Source: Siphonodentalium dalli (taxonomy: Eukaryota > Mollusca > Scaphopoda > Gadilida > Siphonodentaliidae). Taken from it: DNA of 64,000 nt. The notes beneath the pieces were generated by a model. The model was not told the origin of the DNA. It did not search any database and saw nothing but the letters and a program-made list of their open reading frames with translations. Location of the stretch: assembly GCA_032622095.1 (NCBI GenBank), contig CP136067.1, forward strand, positions 121,927,030 through 121,991,029. The letters run 5' to 3'. Numbering within the stretch: the stretch's first letter is position 1; the number at the start of each line of letters is the position of its first letter. Positions 32,246-44,875 of this stretch are shown here, piece by piece. Both the position numbers and the translations under genes were made by a program.

Positions 32246-33773
32246 GGACGTTCATATTTGTTTTGTTTTAATTTATTATGCGATTTCAGTGTGTAACAAA
32301 AATTGTTTCCAGTCAAAAAATATTTTACAGTGTCCCTTTCGAACTTCATTATCAATCGAAAACTTGGTGAAAAATCAATCGCCTACCAGTTCCGATATAT
32401 ACCGGTATACGCCATCCATTTGTGGCGTTAACCCATGGAACATGTACGAACACTAAGATATGAATAACTTAACCACATACTGAAAGTTCAAAAGTTCCCT
32501 ATAATTTAAAGAATTATCAGAAAACACCGTGTGTATAGATATTGTATTTCCCTATAGTCTTGCCACATTATTTGACAATGTGTGGAACTTACTAAACGCT
32601 TTGTGCACATGTGGCAATATAACATTCAGCATATCTTATTGCACAGGATATTATTTATTTTCAAGTTTTCAGAGTGAGGGTTTTATTTCCAAAATACCAT
32701 GACCGAAACTTGAAGATCTCCGCGGTAGGTCGGGTTAGTATATCAATGTTTGCTATAAATTATTTTTGAGAATTTTGAGGGGAACTACAACACTTGACAT
32801 ACTTTAAATAAATCAATAGAAAATTCCAAAATAAATACACCAACATTCTAATGGAACAAGTTCCAACCCGACATCAAGCACCCAGAAATATTTATAACTT
32901 TGTAGCATTTGCCCGAAGGTTTGCATGGAAATCCCCATTCAAACTTAGTCCTCTTTTAATGAGCTCATTGTCATGATATAATTAATTTCTAGTATAGACA
33001 ACCTAACCATTGTAGTTTCGTCGTGTCAAATCGGAAGTCGATCTTTAGCAGTTGTGTTGACTGCATATTGTAGCGTGTCCTGATTAATTATAGGGCGATT
33101 CAGTCAGGTATGGATGCTACCATCGGCTGGTCCAAATAATAATCGATACATTTTGATAGCGCATTCTACAGTAAATTAGTTTAAATGCGCTTTACATGAT
33201 GATTACCCTGGCATATGGCAATGGTTACTTGTCCTAGCTTTGGACTACCATACTGTAAATATATTCCCATGACTCCTGACCTGGTACTCGTGTTAACGTG
33301 CGAGTCTCCTGCGACAACTGTAGTATGGGATCGCTTGTCGTAGGCATGCAACCAACGCAGTACTGTACGTTCAATGGCAGGGAACGTGATTCGATCGCAA
33401 GGCGTTTTCACACAATGATCTTACGGGTCGAGCATGTTGACCACTGGACCACCGTGCCAATCAGGATTGATTAGTAGATCATAAGTGGAACATTACTGCT
33501 AATTATAGTCAATGTCACAACTGAATCCATCGATGTCGCTCTGTATGGATCACTAGACCTTCTCTTAAACATCGTATGAAACAAATAATTGATTCGACAT
33601 ATTGTTGCCATTACTTGTACAAAGCTATTGTTATTGTTACAACATATCTCATTGCTCTTGTCAAGGTTTATTTTGTTTATTCATTTTTTTTATATAATGG
33701 GGAGAGGATTGACACTTTTTAGAAGTGACTGCACTTGTTACCCAATCCCTGTAGATCATTCCATGAATATATA
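32246..33773. other. Non-coding stretch downstream of the GT31 gene
   Basis: No gene. AT-rich; a possible polyadenylation signal (aaataaa) occurs near 32808. No repeat structure is obvious. Confidence 0.5.
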
Positions 33774-34160
33774 TACTCTGGCTAACTCCCGTGGAGATCA
33801 TATTCCACCTGTACAAAACCTTGGAACTTTTTTAAGTTTTGATAAGGAACATTATAAAGTCGAAAAAATAATGCAGGGAATATATTTCCTAGTTATCAGC
33901 TGTTCCTTAATAATATACTTCACTGTATGTGAAGGTCCCAACTCGAAATTTCCCGATTTAAGTGACTTTGTGAGCGATTTTGATTTGCGTCTCTTACAAT
34001 TATGAAATTTCTCCTGGGTAAATAATTCATTGTTTATTGCGATATCGGCTCACAAATGTCACAGAAAATTTCCAGTTGGGACCTTCACCTACAGTGAAGT
34101 ACATTATCAAGGAACAGGTAATAACAAAGATATACAAATCCCTGTTGCCCTTAGTTTTAA
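33774..34160. mobile_element. Foldback element F1, copy 1
   Basis: The left arm (33774-33955) and right arm (about 34070-34160) are imperfect inverted repeats; ggtcccaactcg pairs with cagttgggacc, and actgtatgtgaagg with ccttcacctacagt. A second copy at 47885-48299 keeps the outer part of the right arm (to agccagag), which matches this copy's left outer end. No ORF. Confidence 0.75.
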
Positions 34161-35152
34161 CTATATTTTATTTTTTATCTAAACAGGCCTAAACACGAGC
34201 AATACAAACCTGGTGTCATGAATACAATGTTTAACATTTTATATACTAAATCATCATTGATGAGTAGTTATCCCATATATAGGGAATGTTCAGATAGATC
34301 ATTTGTTGAACTTATTATCGAAACATTTCCATCAATAAATAGGGCTCATTCTGCAATTTTATTTATCTGCCATCTGCTTATATATTACCTGTACATCCCT
34401 GCAGATCAATAATAGACCATTCCGATGTACACTTTTTAACTTACAGTGAGAATTCATTTTGTATATAAATGATTAATATCAGGATCGGACAACAAACCAT
34501 CAAGGGCTTTTGCCCTTGCGTGTATAATAATGCATTGAGAAAATCAATATATATTTCTTTATTTCCTCCATTAATGAAGAGCTCACAGAGATATACATGT
34601 AACATATACACAGTTCAAAAAACGATTTTATAATATCACCCATACAGAACCCCAGACAAACATGAGCAGACGACTCGCATATATAAGAGAATGCATTGGC
34701 ACAGGGTAAAAAAAATCCCGACTTACGACTGGATTTGATATGTCAAATACAGAAAATTATTTGTGGCTAGTTGTCTTTCTAAGTGAAAATAATCATAAAA
34801 TTTCATGAATCAAGAAAAATTAAGTCGCCTCTCATAAACTTCAGATATGATATCATGGATATATGATCTGCACTTTTTAAACAAATCTAATTTACCGAAG
34901 TTCTTGGTACCTGAAAACGGTGAAATTTTAAATATTTTACATGCCTTAAAAGTGAATTAAATGAGATTATAATAACCAATTGTTCGATGGTTCTTAAAAA
35001 TTGTATTACAATAATCGCTTGTACCAAATTTCACAAATAAATTCCTGACAAAAGAAAATCCATTTAAAAATACCAGGAGATTTTGGCCAAACGTGCAGCT
35101 GACCCTTAAACTGACATTATGGGATAAGCATATCCATGTTGGTTGGCAGATA
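34161..35152. other. Non-coding, with one arm of a shared palindrome
   Basis: No gene. At 34675-34712, ctcgcatatataagagaatgc and the following bases are identical to the right arm of the palindrome at 53678-53756, which indicates a solo arm of the same repeat. Confidence 0.55.
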
Positions 35153-35160
35153 GGTCAGAG
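35153..35160 (+). repeat. 8-bp target-site duplication, left
   Basis: ggtcagag directly precedes the terminal repeat at 35161 and recurs at 41823-41830 directly after the right terminus. Confidence 0.85.
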
Positions 35161-35923
35161 TAGGGCTTCACGGTATCCAGCTTCATATTACCGACTACGA
35201 TATTTGATTAAATACCGCGGTATGACTAAATACCGTCAAGAATGATTACCAAACATTTTGCTAGTCAAGATCCTTTAGAATATGCAGTACTCAATTTGAT
35301 ATTTGAGTGTGAATGTAGTGTCACGCCGACACAAGCGAATAAGACATCGCAATGTATGTCACCTGTGATCATAACAATGTATGGGGTCCTAATGACGTGC
35401 GTCGCTTACGTAAAACATATCAAGCATTTAATTAACAATTTTTATTTCATAACAAAGCATATTCAACGCTCTAAAAAAACGACAGCACTGAACTGACATG
35501 TTCATCTGAACAGAGTGCACCACTACTGTCCAATGAGTCTACATTTTTGCCGCGAGAAACGAAAACATAATAACATTATCTGGCTTCAGACAAGAACGAA
35601 TCGATGCAGCAATCTGTCCCGACTTACCGAACAAGCGCCCAGAAGGCACACTTGTGACACATTTATATACATGTACAGATATATGTTCGCGCGAATTCAC
35701 ACAACGTGTATAATGTGCATTTCCTAATTGTATGGATGGGGATCATGGTCTAATTATTTCGTTGTGTGCACTAAGTTGAGCTGCAAAAATGAGACGACTA
35801 TTCAATTCTTTAATCTCGATAAACCAATATACATGGCATTTGAGATACATAAATATAAATACAAATAAATGACAAAAGCACATTTAACAGGTACATAATT
35901 ATATTGTAGTATATGTAATGGTT

Positions 35924-36004
35924 AGAGCACAAGAATAGTTCTTTACCAGAATAAATCGAGTCGGAGACGAGATTTATTCTGGTAAAGAACTATTCGCGTG
36001 CTCT
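35924..36004. other. Near-perfect 34-bp-arm hairpin
   Basis: The left arm 35924-35957 and right arm 35971-36004 differ at two of 34 positions, around a 13-bp loop. ttctttaccagaataaatc pairs with gatttattctggtaaagaa. Confidence 0.85.
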
Positions 36005-36008
36005 GACC

Positions 36009-37232
36009 TACTTAGAGCACAATTGACCGCACATAATGCGATTATCTCGAAATACGCAATTGATCGTAAGTTGAACACGACGTACAATCCGTGCGCTGGC
36101 CGAGATGAACACAATGACCCGTTAGCCACGCCAATCATCGTGATTACCCATGCAGTGATCGCCGTTGAATGTGAATAAATATGTCCGAAGCGACACGGAT
36201 TAACGTGTGACGCGTTTTCACAAACCAAGTCACTCGCAGATGTGTTTGGAAAGTCAAATGTGGAAGTCGCATGATTGTGTCTTACTATTATTATATACAT
36301 TGTATAAGTGGATCATGAATTCCGAAGAAGTCTGTCTCCCAGAATGATGACATGGAATTTGGACCTGTAACCAACAACCAACTACTTTTTGCCAAAGGTA
36401 ATGCTGCACATCATTATTATGTGACAAACGTGTCGCCTTTTCAAGAAACTGTTTCGAAATTACTACCATAATAGTCCATTGGTTCCTCCAGATTCTCCAG
36501 ATACAAGTTCTATTGTTAGTTATATCGGATATGTGGAGCGCTATATAGTGAAGTGGTGATTCTGTTGGATTATTGGATATATCACTATTTAGTGGTTCTA
36601 AATGTAAATGTTAATTCGTTTACTTTCATCGTTGGATTAGTGGTCCTGAGAATATTTTCGGAACTGGATTAGTTTTGTGGAATAATTATAATAAATGTAA
36701 TTATTCTACTAGTTAATAAATAATTCAACCAATGCATGTGTTACTATTGCCACCCCCTGCGTTCGTCCTGTTGATGTATGTATATATATTGTATTTTTGG
36801 TAAATCACACCTAATTCCCAAGGCTGGCAAACTAATATTTCAGTGATATCCCATTGTTCGAGACGCGCCACTCTTAACAAACAAATCGCGCGGTCGTTTC
36901 AATGTAGCTTCAGTTATTATACAAGAGAACGTGCATCCCCCCCCCACCCGCACTCCCCTTATACGCCGTCCCTATATATGTGCCTGCTTAGTATATTAGA
37001 GGTGCATACATAGTAACGGCGTATGATGGCAGTGTGTTTGGGGGAAGCAGAGCGCTGTTCGTGCCCCTGGTAATTGAAGCTACTTCGAAGCGACCGTGCG
37101 ATTTGTCTGTTGTGAGTTGAGTGTGCCTAACAATGGGGTAATCATTGAACTATTCATTCGCCAGCCTTGGGAATCGGTGTGCTTTACCAAAAATCAGGGA
37201 ACGATTGCAACAATGGGATTGTGCTCTAAGTA
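36009..37232. mobile_element. Inverted-repeat element with 15-bp TIRs
   Basis: tacttagagcacaat at 36009-36023 is the exact reverse complement of 37218-37232. It contains the nested foldback at 36793-37194. No transposase seen. Confidence 0.55.
36793..37194. mobile_element. Nested foldback (MITE-like) of ~400 bp
   Basis: tttttggtaaatcacacc pairs with ggtgtgctttaccaaaaa, and ttcccaaggctggc with gccagccttgggaa. The pairing continues through aaacaaatcgcgcggtcg and cgaccgtgcgatttgtc. The arms are about 120 bp each, with ~80-90% match by eye. Confidence 0.8.
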
Positions 37233-37534
37233 ATATTAATGTATTGATTGAAGGCACATCCACCCAACTTATGTCATGAAACCTTTAAGTGCGATTGGGA
37301 CTCTTCCTTATTCGGCAGTACTGTGAATATCGCAACGTTGTTGATATGGGATCATTGGACAAAATAGCAGAAATAGAAAAAATTGAATAAAAAGATAAAG
37401 ACTAAGTCAGGGTGGATGTGCCCGTTACTATATACAGACTATCTATTTATTTGATACACTCGCGTCATTCACACAGAATTTACTGTCATATCGACATGCA
37501 ATGCATATATATAAATGTATAAATGTTGACTTGA

Positions 37535-38845
37535 GACGATGGGGCTCCTACAACAGCCGATGATATAGCATTGATATCTCTCACGAAAACTGGTCTCGAC
37601 AATTTAATTGACATCTGTCACCAGCACAGTATAAAATGGCGGTTTTCATTCTCTTGCACCAAGAGCATCATCGTTGTTTTTAACGAATCGAAGTCTAGCT
37701 ACTCGAAATCTAATAGAACTTGGCACATAGGCCCAAACGAAATACCAGAGCAAACGGAAAGTACTCATCTGGGCATAGTACAGAACAAATTCGGAAATGG
37801 ACGGACACAAGGGCACATAGTGTCTTCGAAACTTCGGAAAACGTTCTTTTCTATAGCGCGGAAAACAAACACATCTTCACTGACACCCTCGTCACTGCGT
37901 GAGATTCTTAGAACTGTAGTTCTACCCAAGGCTTTGTATGGATGTGAGTTATTTCATCTGGAATATGCATCGAGCCTCCCCATCATGGAAAGGTCACTCC
38001 GCACATGTGTTAAGAGTATTCAGACTCTCCCAAGAAGGGCTAGCACGAGGCTATCACTTGGTCTACTCGGATTGATGCCAATAGAACAACAAATCCACAT
38101 CAGAAAACTATGCTTCCTAGGTAACCTCATTCACCTACCCATTCATCACCAAATTCCGCTCAAACTGTTTCTACTGAAGGCTCACCAACAACGTCTTTTT
38201 AATAGACCTACATCTGGATTCGTTCACGACATCTTCCAGCTTCTCATTCAGTATGGCCTCATCCACTACCTATTCGAATTCATGGACGAAGGGACCTTTC
38301 CTCAGAAAGATGCTTGGAATAAATTAGCAAAAAAGTATGTGATGAACTCTTATTCTAACATATGGCTATCAGCAGTTACATCTGATCCGTACCTGAAAGT
38401 TCTTTCCATGACACATCGCAACCCGCTTATTCAATGGAGATTATGGGACCAATTGCAGTGTATTGGAGCCAAACACTCTGGAAAATATATGAATATGGTC
38501 CGACTGCTAAACAGAACCACATTCTTCAACAACTCTATATGTGCACTGTGCTCCGGAAAGTACGACAATGAACTAATGCACATCATGTTCTCCTGTCAGT
38601 CTTACATGTTAATGACTGCAAGGAATCAATACTGGGAATTTATTCTCAACCATTTCGGCATTCAGACATTCCTGCTAATGTTTAATCTATCTCCGGACGA
38701 TTTATTTGCGTTATTTTTAGGTTCTGCACTCCACCACCTGTTAATAGTTTTACCGTCGTACCAGCTGGATCAAATAATATACTCCACAGCCACATTTCTG
38801 TTATCTGCAAGCAACTCACTGAGAGGAAATCGTGAAGGACGCTGA
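37535..38845 (+). pseudogene. 5'-truncated LINE ORF2, C-terminal two-fifths (long open frame)
   Basis: The frame opens after a stop at 37532 with a TTADDIALIS segment, which is RT motif C. It then runs uninterrupted for about 436 codons. Thumb residues (VLPKALYGCELFHLEY) are followed by an extended region and a Cys/His segment (CALCSGKYDNELMHIMFSC). Everything upstream of motif C is missing, so it cannot be an active RT. The uninterrupted length suggests a recent, 5'-truncated insertion. Its family differs from the other LINEs here in the long post-RT region. The 3' region probably runs through the repeats at 39040-39990. Confidence 0.75.
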
Positions 38846-40236
38846 CCATGACATTCAATATCGCTCGTTTCTTGAACTTACATATAATCAGCATAATCAA
38901 TGACATTTATGTGTCGTACCTATTTCTGTTTTATTTAGTAGCCATTTGCATGTGACATCATACATTTATTTGTTGATCGCTCTGCAAAACGTCAAAAGAT
39001 GAAACAAAACCACCAACACATGTTTTCGTGTTCCAGATCATATCTGGTTAGTGTTCTAACTATTCTCAATAACTATATAATTGTGTGAGCCATCTTATAT
39101 ATTTAGATCACACGCATGATATATTGCTAGTCTGTTTCTATGATAGTCAGTAACGATGACTAGATAACATATACCCCATGTCTGTTCGGTACACCATGCG
39201 TGTAAGATTCTCGAATGCATAGCACCACAGATCACACGGGTGTGCTATATCGAATTGTTCTATAAACAAACCAGTGTGTGAGCCATCTTATATCTATAAA
39301 TCACACGCATGAGATATTGCTATTCTGGTTACATGATAGTCAATAACGATGACCAGGCAACATATATTCCAGGTCTGCTTAGTACACCACGCGTATGAGA
39401 TTCTTGATTGCATAGCACCGAATGATCACACGGGTGCGATATATAAAAGTAATCGTTCTATGAACCCAACGTACATATGACATTTATGCGTGTTTGTTAT
39501 TTCCTTTCGTTCTTGTATCGTGCACGTTTTTGTATGGATTTTTTTTTTTTTTTTTTACTCTTTATTTATTTATTGTCGTGAACTTTGTTTTTGCTTCACA
39601 TGTATCATTATTATTATTTTTTTTTTTTTTTTTTTTTCCTCACTTTTATTTATTTATATTTTTCTCGAGTATAATATTTTAGTACACCACGCTTGTGAGA
39701 TTATTAATTGCATAGCACCGAAAGATCATACGGGTGCGATATATAAAATTAATTGTTCTATGAACCCAACGTACATATGACATTTATGCATATTTGTTAT
39801 TTCCTTTCTTTTTTGTATCGTGCACGTGTTTGTTTGGGGTTTTTTTTTTTTTTTTTTACTCTCTATTTATTTATTGTCGTGTTCTTTGTTTTTGCTTCAC
39901 ATGTATTTTTTTTTTTTTCCCTCACTTTTATATATTTATATTTTTCTAGAGTATACTATTTTCACAAATTATATTTATAGACATGGTATATGTATATCGA
40001 GAGAGAGGGAGGGAGAGAGTGTGTGTGTGTGTATGTACGTGTCCTTATGCTTGTGATGTCAATCTCTTGCTCTTCATTTTTCACAAAACTTGTAAATAAT
40101 GGTGTAATAATTTATAAATATTCTCTCCCAAGAAGGAGGTAATAATAAAGATTACCTATAACTCGAAGTTGTGTGTGTGTGTTCGAATGGTGATGTTTAG
40201 GATAAAGCGTGGCTACAAATAAACTTACAAAGACAT
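38846..40236 (+). repeat. Repeated 3' region with T-rich and GA/GT simple repeats
   Basis: A ~225-bp block (gtgtgagccatcttatat through gatcacacgggtg) occurs at about 39087 and 39281. A partial third copy starts at 39681. A ~155-bp block (gaacccaacgtacatatgac onwards, with long T runs and ctctttatttatttattg) occurs at about 39462 and 39762. The segment ends in GAGA/GTGT simple repeats (39998-40035). It may be the 3' untranslated region of the LINE ending at 38845. Peptides rich in F that can be read here are artefacts of the T runs. Confidence 0.65.
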
Positions 40237-40955
40237 CGTTGTGAGATATGGTTGTGAGATATGGGGCATATACAATAATATTAGCATTGAGCAGGTTCAT
40301 CTTAAATTTTGTAAGCTAATTTTATGCATGAAATCATCAACTCCAAATTATATGGTCTACTACGGTGAGACCGATCGCAAACCAATTGATATCATTATTA
40401 AAACGAAAATCCTTAAATTTTGGAGTTCCATGATCATAGGAAGAAAGTCCAAGTTATGTAATACTATATACTGGCTATCTTACGATTACTTGACATACAG
40501 TGAAATAAAAATACCATGGATCCTCGGTGTCAGGAAAAATTTTGATCATTGTGGCATAAGCTACTCGTGGAATAATCAGAAAACATGTGATTTAAATATG
40601 CTCCAAACTGAAATTAAAAGGTTGCTGAATGACCAATTTATACAGACCTGGCATGGTGAACTGCAATTATCTAGAAAAAAACTCATTATATGCCATTATA
40701 AAAACCAAACCAAAATTTGAAAGTTACATGAGTGGCCAAAATTACAAATCTGTAACTGATCTAGTCCGATTTAGAACTCGAAATCATGCATTATCGGTGG
40801 AGGCTGGAATATGGAATAATATCCCCAGAAATGACCGTATTTGCTCATTATGCCGTAGTGACACTATTGCTGATGAACTCCACTATTTGATAGACTGTCC
40901 ATATTTTAAATCAGAACGAGATAACTTATTCCCTATTTACAGTAGTAGCGATTAA
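40237..40955 (+). pseudogene. LINE ORF2 C-terminal fragment
   Basis: Frames 40241-40720 and 40629-40955 join through one frameshift near 40715. They carry the post-RT thumb (YGCEIWGIYNN, LKFCKLILCMKSSTPNYMVY), FRTRNHALSVEAG and a Cys/His end (ICSLCRSDTIADELHYLIDCPYF). The RT core is absent. The Cys/His end resembles those at 44371-44721 and 49911-50428 (minus strand) and may be the same clade. Confidence 0.75.
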
Positions 40956-41822
40956 GTTCATAAACTGAAATTACTATTGAGCACATCCCGACCGTCCACT
41001 ATGAGGAAAACCTGTAAGTTTATCAAAATTATAACGTCAACCGTCTGTTCTCCAGGGCAGTAAACGAAGATACACATTAACGTCGTGTATCTTCATCGTT
41101 TACGCCCAAAAAACCCAATTCGTTCTGATATTAAGTATAATATTTATGTTTTCAACATCCACCATACTTGTGTTTTTAAAAATATTTGTCAAACTATATA
41201 CCGTGTGCCGATGCTGTTAAGTTAAGTTAGCTATATAAAGAATAAGTGCATTGAAAAAACACGAATACTCAGTTGCTTAACAGCCTTCGCTCACGGTAAA
41301 ATAGTCGGAATTTGTTTTATGTATACATGTATTCATTACATCTTCTCTTTATACCACCTGATTTGGTGGCTAAAAGAATGAATAAACTATATAGGCTAAT
41401 AAGCCCCATCGCATCAAGTGCATGTCCACATCAAGTAAATCCTGCGTACTCAGACTATAAACACACACCCAATATTATCCAACGCGTTGACACTCCCTTT
41501 GTTATGAATGCTTTTAACACTTTCTTAAATTTTGCTCTGGGCGTATTGTCGGGCTGATTGTCTTTTCGTATCGCTGGTTCTCATTTCGTATCGCTGGTTC
41601 TCATTTCGTCTCGCCGGTTCTCTGTCATTACTTACAAGCACGCGTTGTTGCCTCGGAATATATTAAATTTGTTGACGTTAAGTTTGCTGTCATAAAACCG
41701 ACTAAAAGAAGAAAATATAGCGTGCCACGATATACCGACTATTCAAGTAATCCAATACCGACTACACGGTATTAAAAATAAAACCGCGGTATGACTAAAT
41801 ACCGAAAAACCGTGAAGCCCTA
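40956..41822. other. Non-coding right end of the hAT-like element
   Basis: No supported gene. A 37-bp near-palindrome (cgaagatacac / gtgtatcttcatcg) lies at about 41065-41100. tcgtatcgctggttctcatt is tandemly repeated three times at 41563-41625. Confidence 0.5.
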
Positions 41823-41830
41823 GGTCAGAG
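41823..41830 (+). repeat. 8-bp target-site duplication, right
   Basis: ggtcagag, identical to 35153-35160. Confidence 0.85.
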
Positions 41831-41989
41831 TTAGATCTAATAGACTTGAATGTGACGATTGACTCGTCGAATTTGTAACCAGATATAATTCAACCTATAT
41901 TGCCACAAGTTCGTTAAACTACTTCAACTTCTATACAGCGTTATCTTTTCAAGTAAAGGTCGAAAGTTGGTGTTCATACGTTTATTATG

Positions 41990-43850
41990 ACACGGGTTAG
42001 CAACTTATTTATTGGCACAATACACCCACGCCGGGCAGTTGGGGTGCACCTAAACTCTGCTGAACTGTTCCCGATAAAGTGCTAAGCGGGATTTTGAACC
42101 GCTGAACTGGGTGGAGGTCGGTCAAATCGTGTTCCCTCCCAGTATTTCCTTATGGTCCATCATTTATTCATGCATTTTGTTATGGCCCATTAATTATAAG
42201 TCATTTGCATCAACTACACCCGAATATCTTTGTTAAAAATCAGTTAAACTGAGTTTTGGAGATTCTGCTGAACTGATCCAGATAAAATGCTGAACGGAAT
42301 TTTGAACTGCTGAACTGGGGTGGACGCCGGCCAAATGGTGTTTTCCCCATGTATTTGGTTATATTCCATCAATTACACGTCATTTGCATAGCATACACCC
42401 GTCTACAATGTATCTTCGTTAAAAAATCTGTTAAACTGAGTTTTGGAGATTCTGCTGAACTTCTCCAGATAAAGTGCTGAACGGGATTTTAAACTGTTGA
42501 AATGAGGGGTGGGTGGAGGTCGGTCAAATGGTGTTCCCTCCCTGTATTTGGTTATGTCGCATCGATAAAAAAGTCATTTGCACAACATATGCCGGACTAT
42601 CTTCGTTAAAAATCGGTTAAACTGGGTTTTGGAAATTCTGCTGAACTGCTCCATATAAAGTGCTGAACGGGATTTTGAACTGTTGAACTGGGGTGAAGGT
42701 CGGTCAAATGTTATTCTAGCCATGTATTTAGTTTTGGCCCATCGTTAACAATTCATTTGCACAACATACACTCGACTATCTTCGTTAGACTGCGTTCGGT
42801 GGAATCTGCTGATGAACTGTTCCGGTAAAGTGCTGAACGGAATTTTGAACTGTTGAATTGGGATGGACGTCGATAGCATGGTGTTCTCTCCGTGTGTTTG
42901 TTGATGACCCATCGATAACAAGTTATTGAACTGTTGAACTATATAGGGTGGATGTCGATCAAATGGTGTTCTCTCTACGTATTTAGTTAAGGCATATCGA
43001 TCGTAAGTCATTTGCATAACCTATACTCTTGTGCTCCAAATAAACATGCATGCACGTTTATTATTTTCTTGGGAAATCCCCCCCCCCCCCCCCTGCACAG
43101 TGCTTATTTGGGTCTGCACGTTTATTAATTTGGAGGCTATGAAAATTGAAATCAGCACAAACTCAAGATTTCTATATGACTCTGATACCAAAATGATGAG
43201 TTTATATCTTTATGCATGTACATATTCAAATATATGACACACATGTGGACATTTAAATACTGAATAAAACACCACATGACATATACCGTACTATGTTGAT
43301 TCCTATACTTGACCTACACGAACTGTAAAAATAATATGTTTAACAGTTGATGTTTTGCCCTGCACTTTTATTAACTTTCAATGGAATTCCATCCCTGTAC
43401 TATTATTGGGGCTAGCACTTTTATTTGGAGCCCGAGAGTATACCCGGCTGACTTCATTACAATTTAGTTAAACTGCGTTCGGGGAATATCTGCTGAACTG
43501 CTCCATATGATGTGCTGAACAGGATTTTGAACTGCTGAACTGGGGCGGACGTCGGTCAAATGGTTTTCCCTCACACTATATGGTTATGGCCCATCGATTA
43601 CAAGTCATATGCACAACCTAAACTCTACTAACTTCGCTATAATTGAGTTAAACTGCGTTCGCGATAATTTGCTGAAGCCGCCGTATTGCTATACGGAATT
43701 TTGAATGGCTGAACGGGCATGCCTGGCGGTCAAAGGGTGTCCCCTTCCTGTAGTGAGATATAACACTTATATTACGTGTCATTTACACAACCCACGACCG
43801 ACTATCGTCGTTATAATTTAGTTCAACCGAAATCGGGAAATCTGCTTATC
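41990..43850 (+). repeat. Decayed ~185-bp satellite
   Basis: A monomer with the landmarks gttaaactg, ctgctgaactgctcc, gataaagtgctgaacggg, ggtcggtcaaatggtgtt, ggcccatcg and catttgcacaac recurs. Copies start near 42050, 42240, 42425, 42610, 42790 and 42930 and, after a gap of about 400 bp (43040-43450, with a run of C at 43079), near 43455 and 43640. Monomers are diverged and partly deleted. Non-coding. Confidence 0.8.
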
Positions 43851-44149
43851 ATCATTTTAGGTGGTAACCTGCTGATCAGCAGCTGATTCAGCGTTTTAGG
43901 TACATCCCAAGTTGGTACTTTATTTGTTCGGAAATAATCGGTAGTTTTCTGTAACTTTCTATCCAAAGCTGCCAGTCGGAGGTTCGTGGAATACACACGT
44001 CCATACATCCAGGAGAATCCTTCGACTGACAACTTTGGTCAGATTGTTAGAGCAGACAACTGTGAGTTTGGACACAAATGAGGTATCAGCTTATTAGAAA
44101 ACTACGTGTAGCATATGCATATGCCAAATACTATGTAAAATATCAGTAT

Positions 44150-44245
44150 CTTAGTTTTACCTTTTCCTCGCTTCTGGTCGCGTTTTCGATTGCCTCGGCC
44201 ATTTTGAATGCGTGATACACATCAACTCGAAACCACGTGATTCCC
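44150..44245 (-). repeat. Dispersed repeat D, copy 1
   Basis: It is the reverse complement of 54045-54150 (shared blocks: ggtttcgagttgatg, cacgcattcaa, atggc, gcgaccag). Confidence 0.7.
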
Positions 44246-44279
44246 CACCGTGCACTTTATAGATTTAGATTTATTTATT

Positions 44280-44721
44280 TATTATAGTGACGTTATGTTA
44301 ACAAACACCCGGCCCATAGGGCCTATAAGTCACTTGGTACACAAATACAATATTATTATTAATGTTTTGGCTATTTAGATAGTTTTGATTGTCTGATTGA
44401 ATATGCCTGAGATATAAACCGAGCAGTATGTACAGCACAATTATTTACACAGTGAGCCATGATATCTACATCAGAATGAAACGGGGAAATATCGACACGA
44501 GAAAATAGGTTTGAACGTTCCTGACTGTAAGCTGGACAACGAATGAGAAAGTGAAGTTCAGTTTCCACCTCGCCTGTTTGACACAAAACATAACTCCTAT
44601 CCTCCACGTCTTCATTTCGGAAACGACCCGTTTCTATTCTGAGAGGCAAGATGCCACAACGGAACTGAGCCACCAGCGAACGTTCTCTGCGCGATATCCG
44701 CGAAAGCACGTAGGGTTCCAC
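44280..44721 (-). pseudogene. LINE 3'-terminal fragment
   Basis: On the minus strand, 116 codons read SLVAQFRCGILPLRIETGR, a Cys/His segment (YVLCQTGEVETELHFLIRCPAY) and then the 3' untranslated end with an ataggcc/ggcctat-type hairpin and an AATAAAT tail. The same ending (aaacacccggcc...aggcctat) occurs at 49745. It is a short, heavily 5'-truncated copy of the family at 49735-51910. Confidence 0.8.
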
Positions 44722-44875
44722 ACAGTATGTGGTTTTGAATAGTTTATACTTTATTATAGATGTACAATATACGATGGTAAAACTGAAAGTCAGTGGTTTG
44801 TAAAACTAGGTCGCTACTATCATTGTGCGAAGATAAAGTACACATACTAGTATTACTTTAAGGTGCTCTACCGTG

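Larger units (their letters stand above)
35161..41822. mobile_element. hAT-like DNA transposon, 6662 bp, filled with nested insertions
   Basis: It begins tagggcttcacggt and ends with its exact reverse complement accgtgaagcccta, flanked by the 8-bp duplication ggtcagag. An 8-bp duplication with TAGGG-type termini is the hAT signature. Subterminal copies of ccgcggtatgactaaatacc occur in the same orientation near both ends (35216 and 41784). No hAT transposase is recognisable. The interior holds a hairpin, a nested inverted-repeat element, two LINE C-terminal fragments and simple repeats. It is therefore a non-autonomous or gutted copy. Confidence 0.8.

Noticed and set aside
33589-34005. 138-residue ORF with hydrophobic start
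   Set aside because: It runs across the boundary and left arm of a foldback element; no family recognised.
39490-40056. Phe-rich membrane proteins
   Set aside because: They are translations of long T runs in a repeated 3' region.
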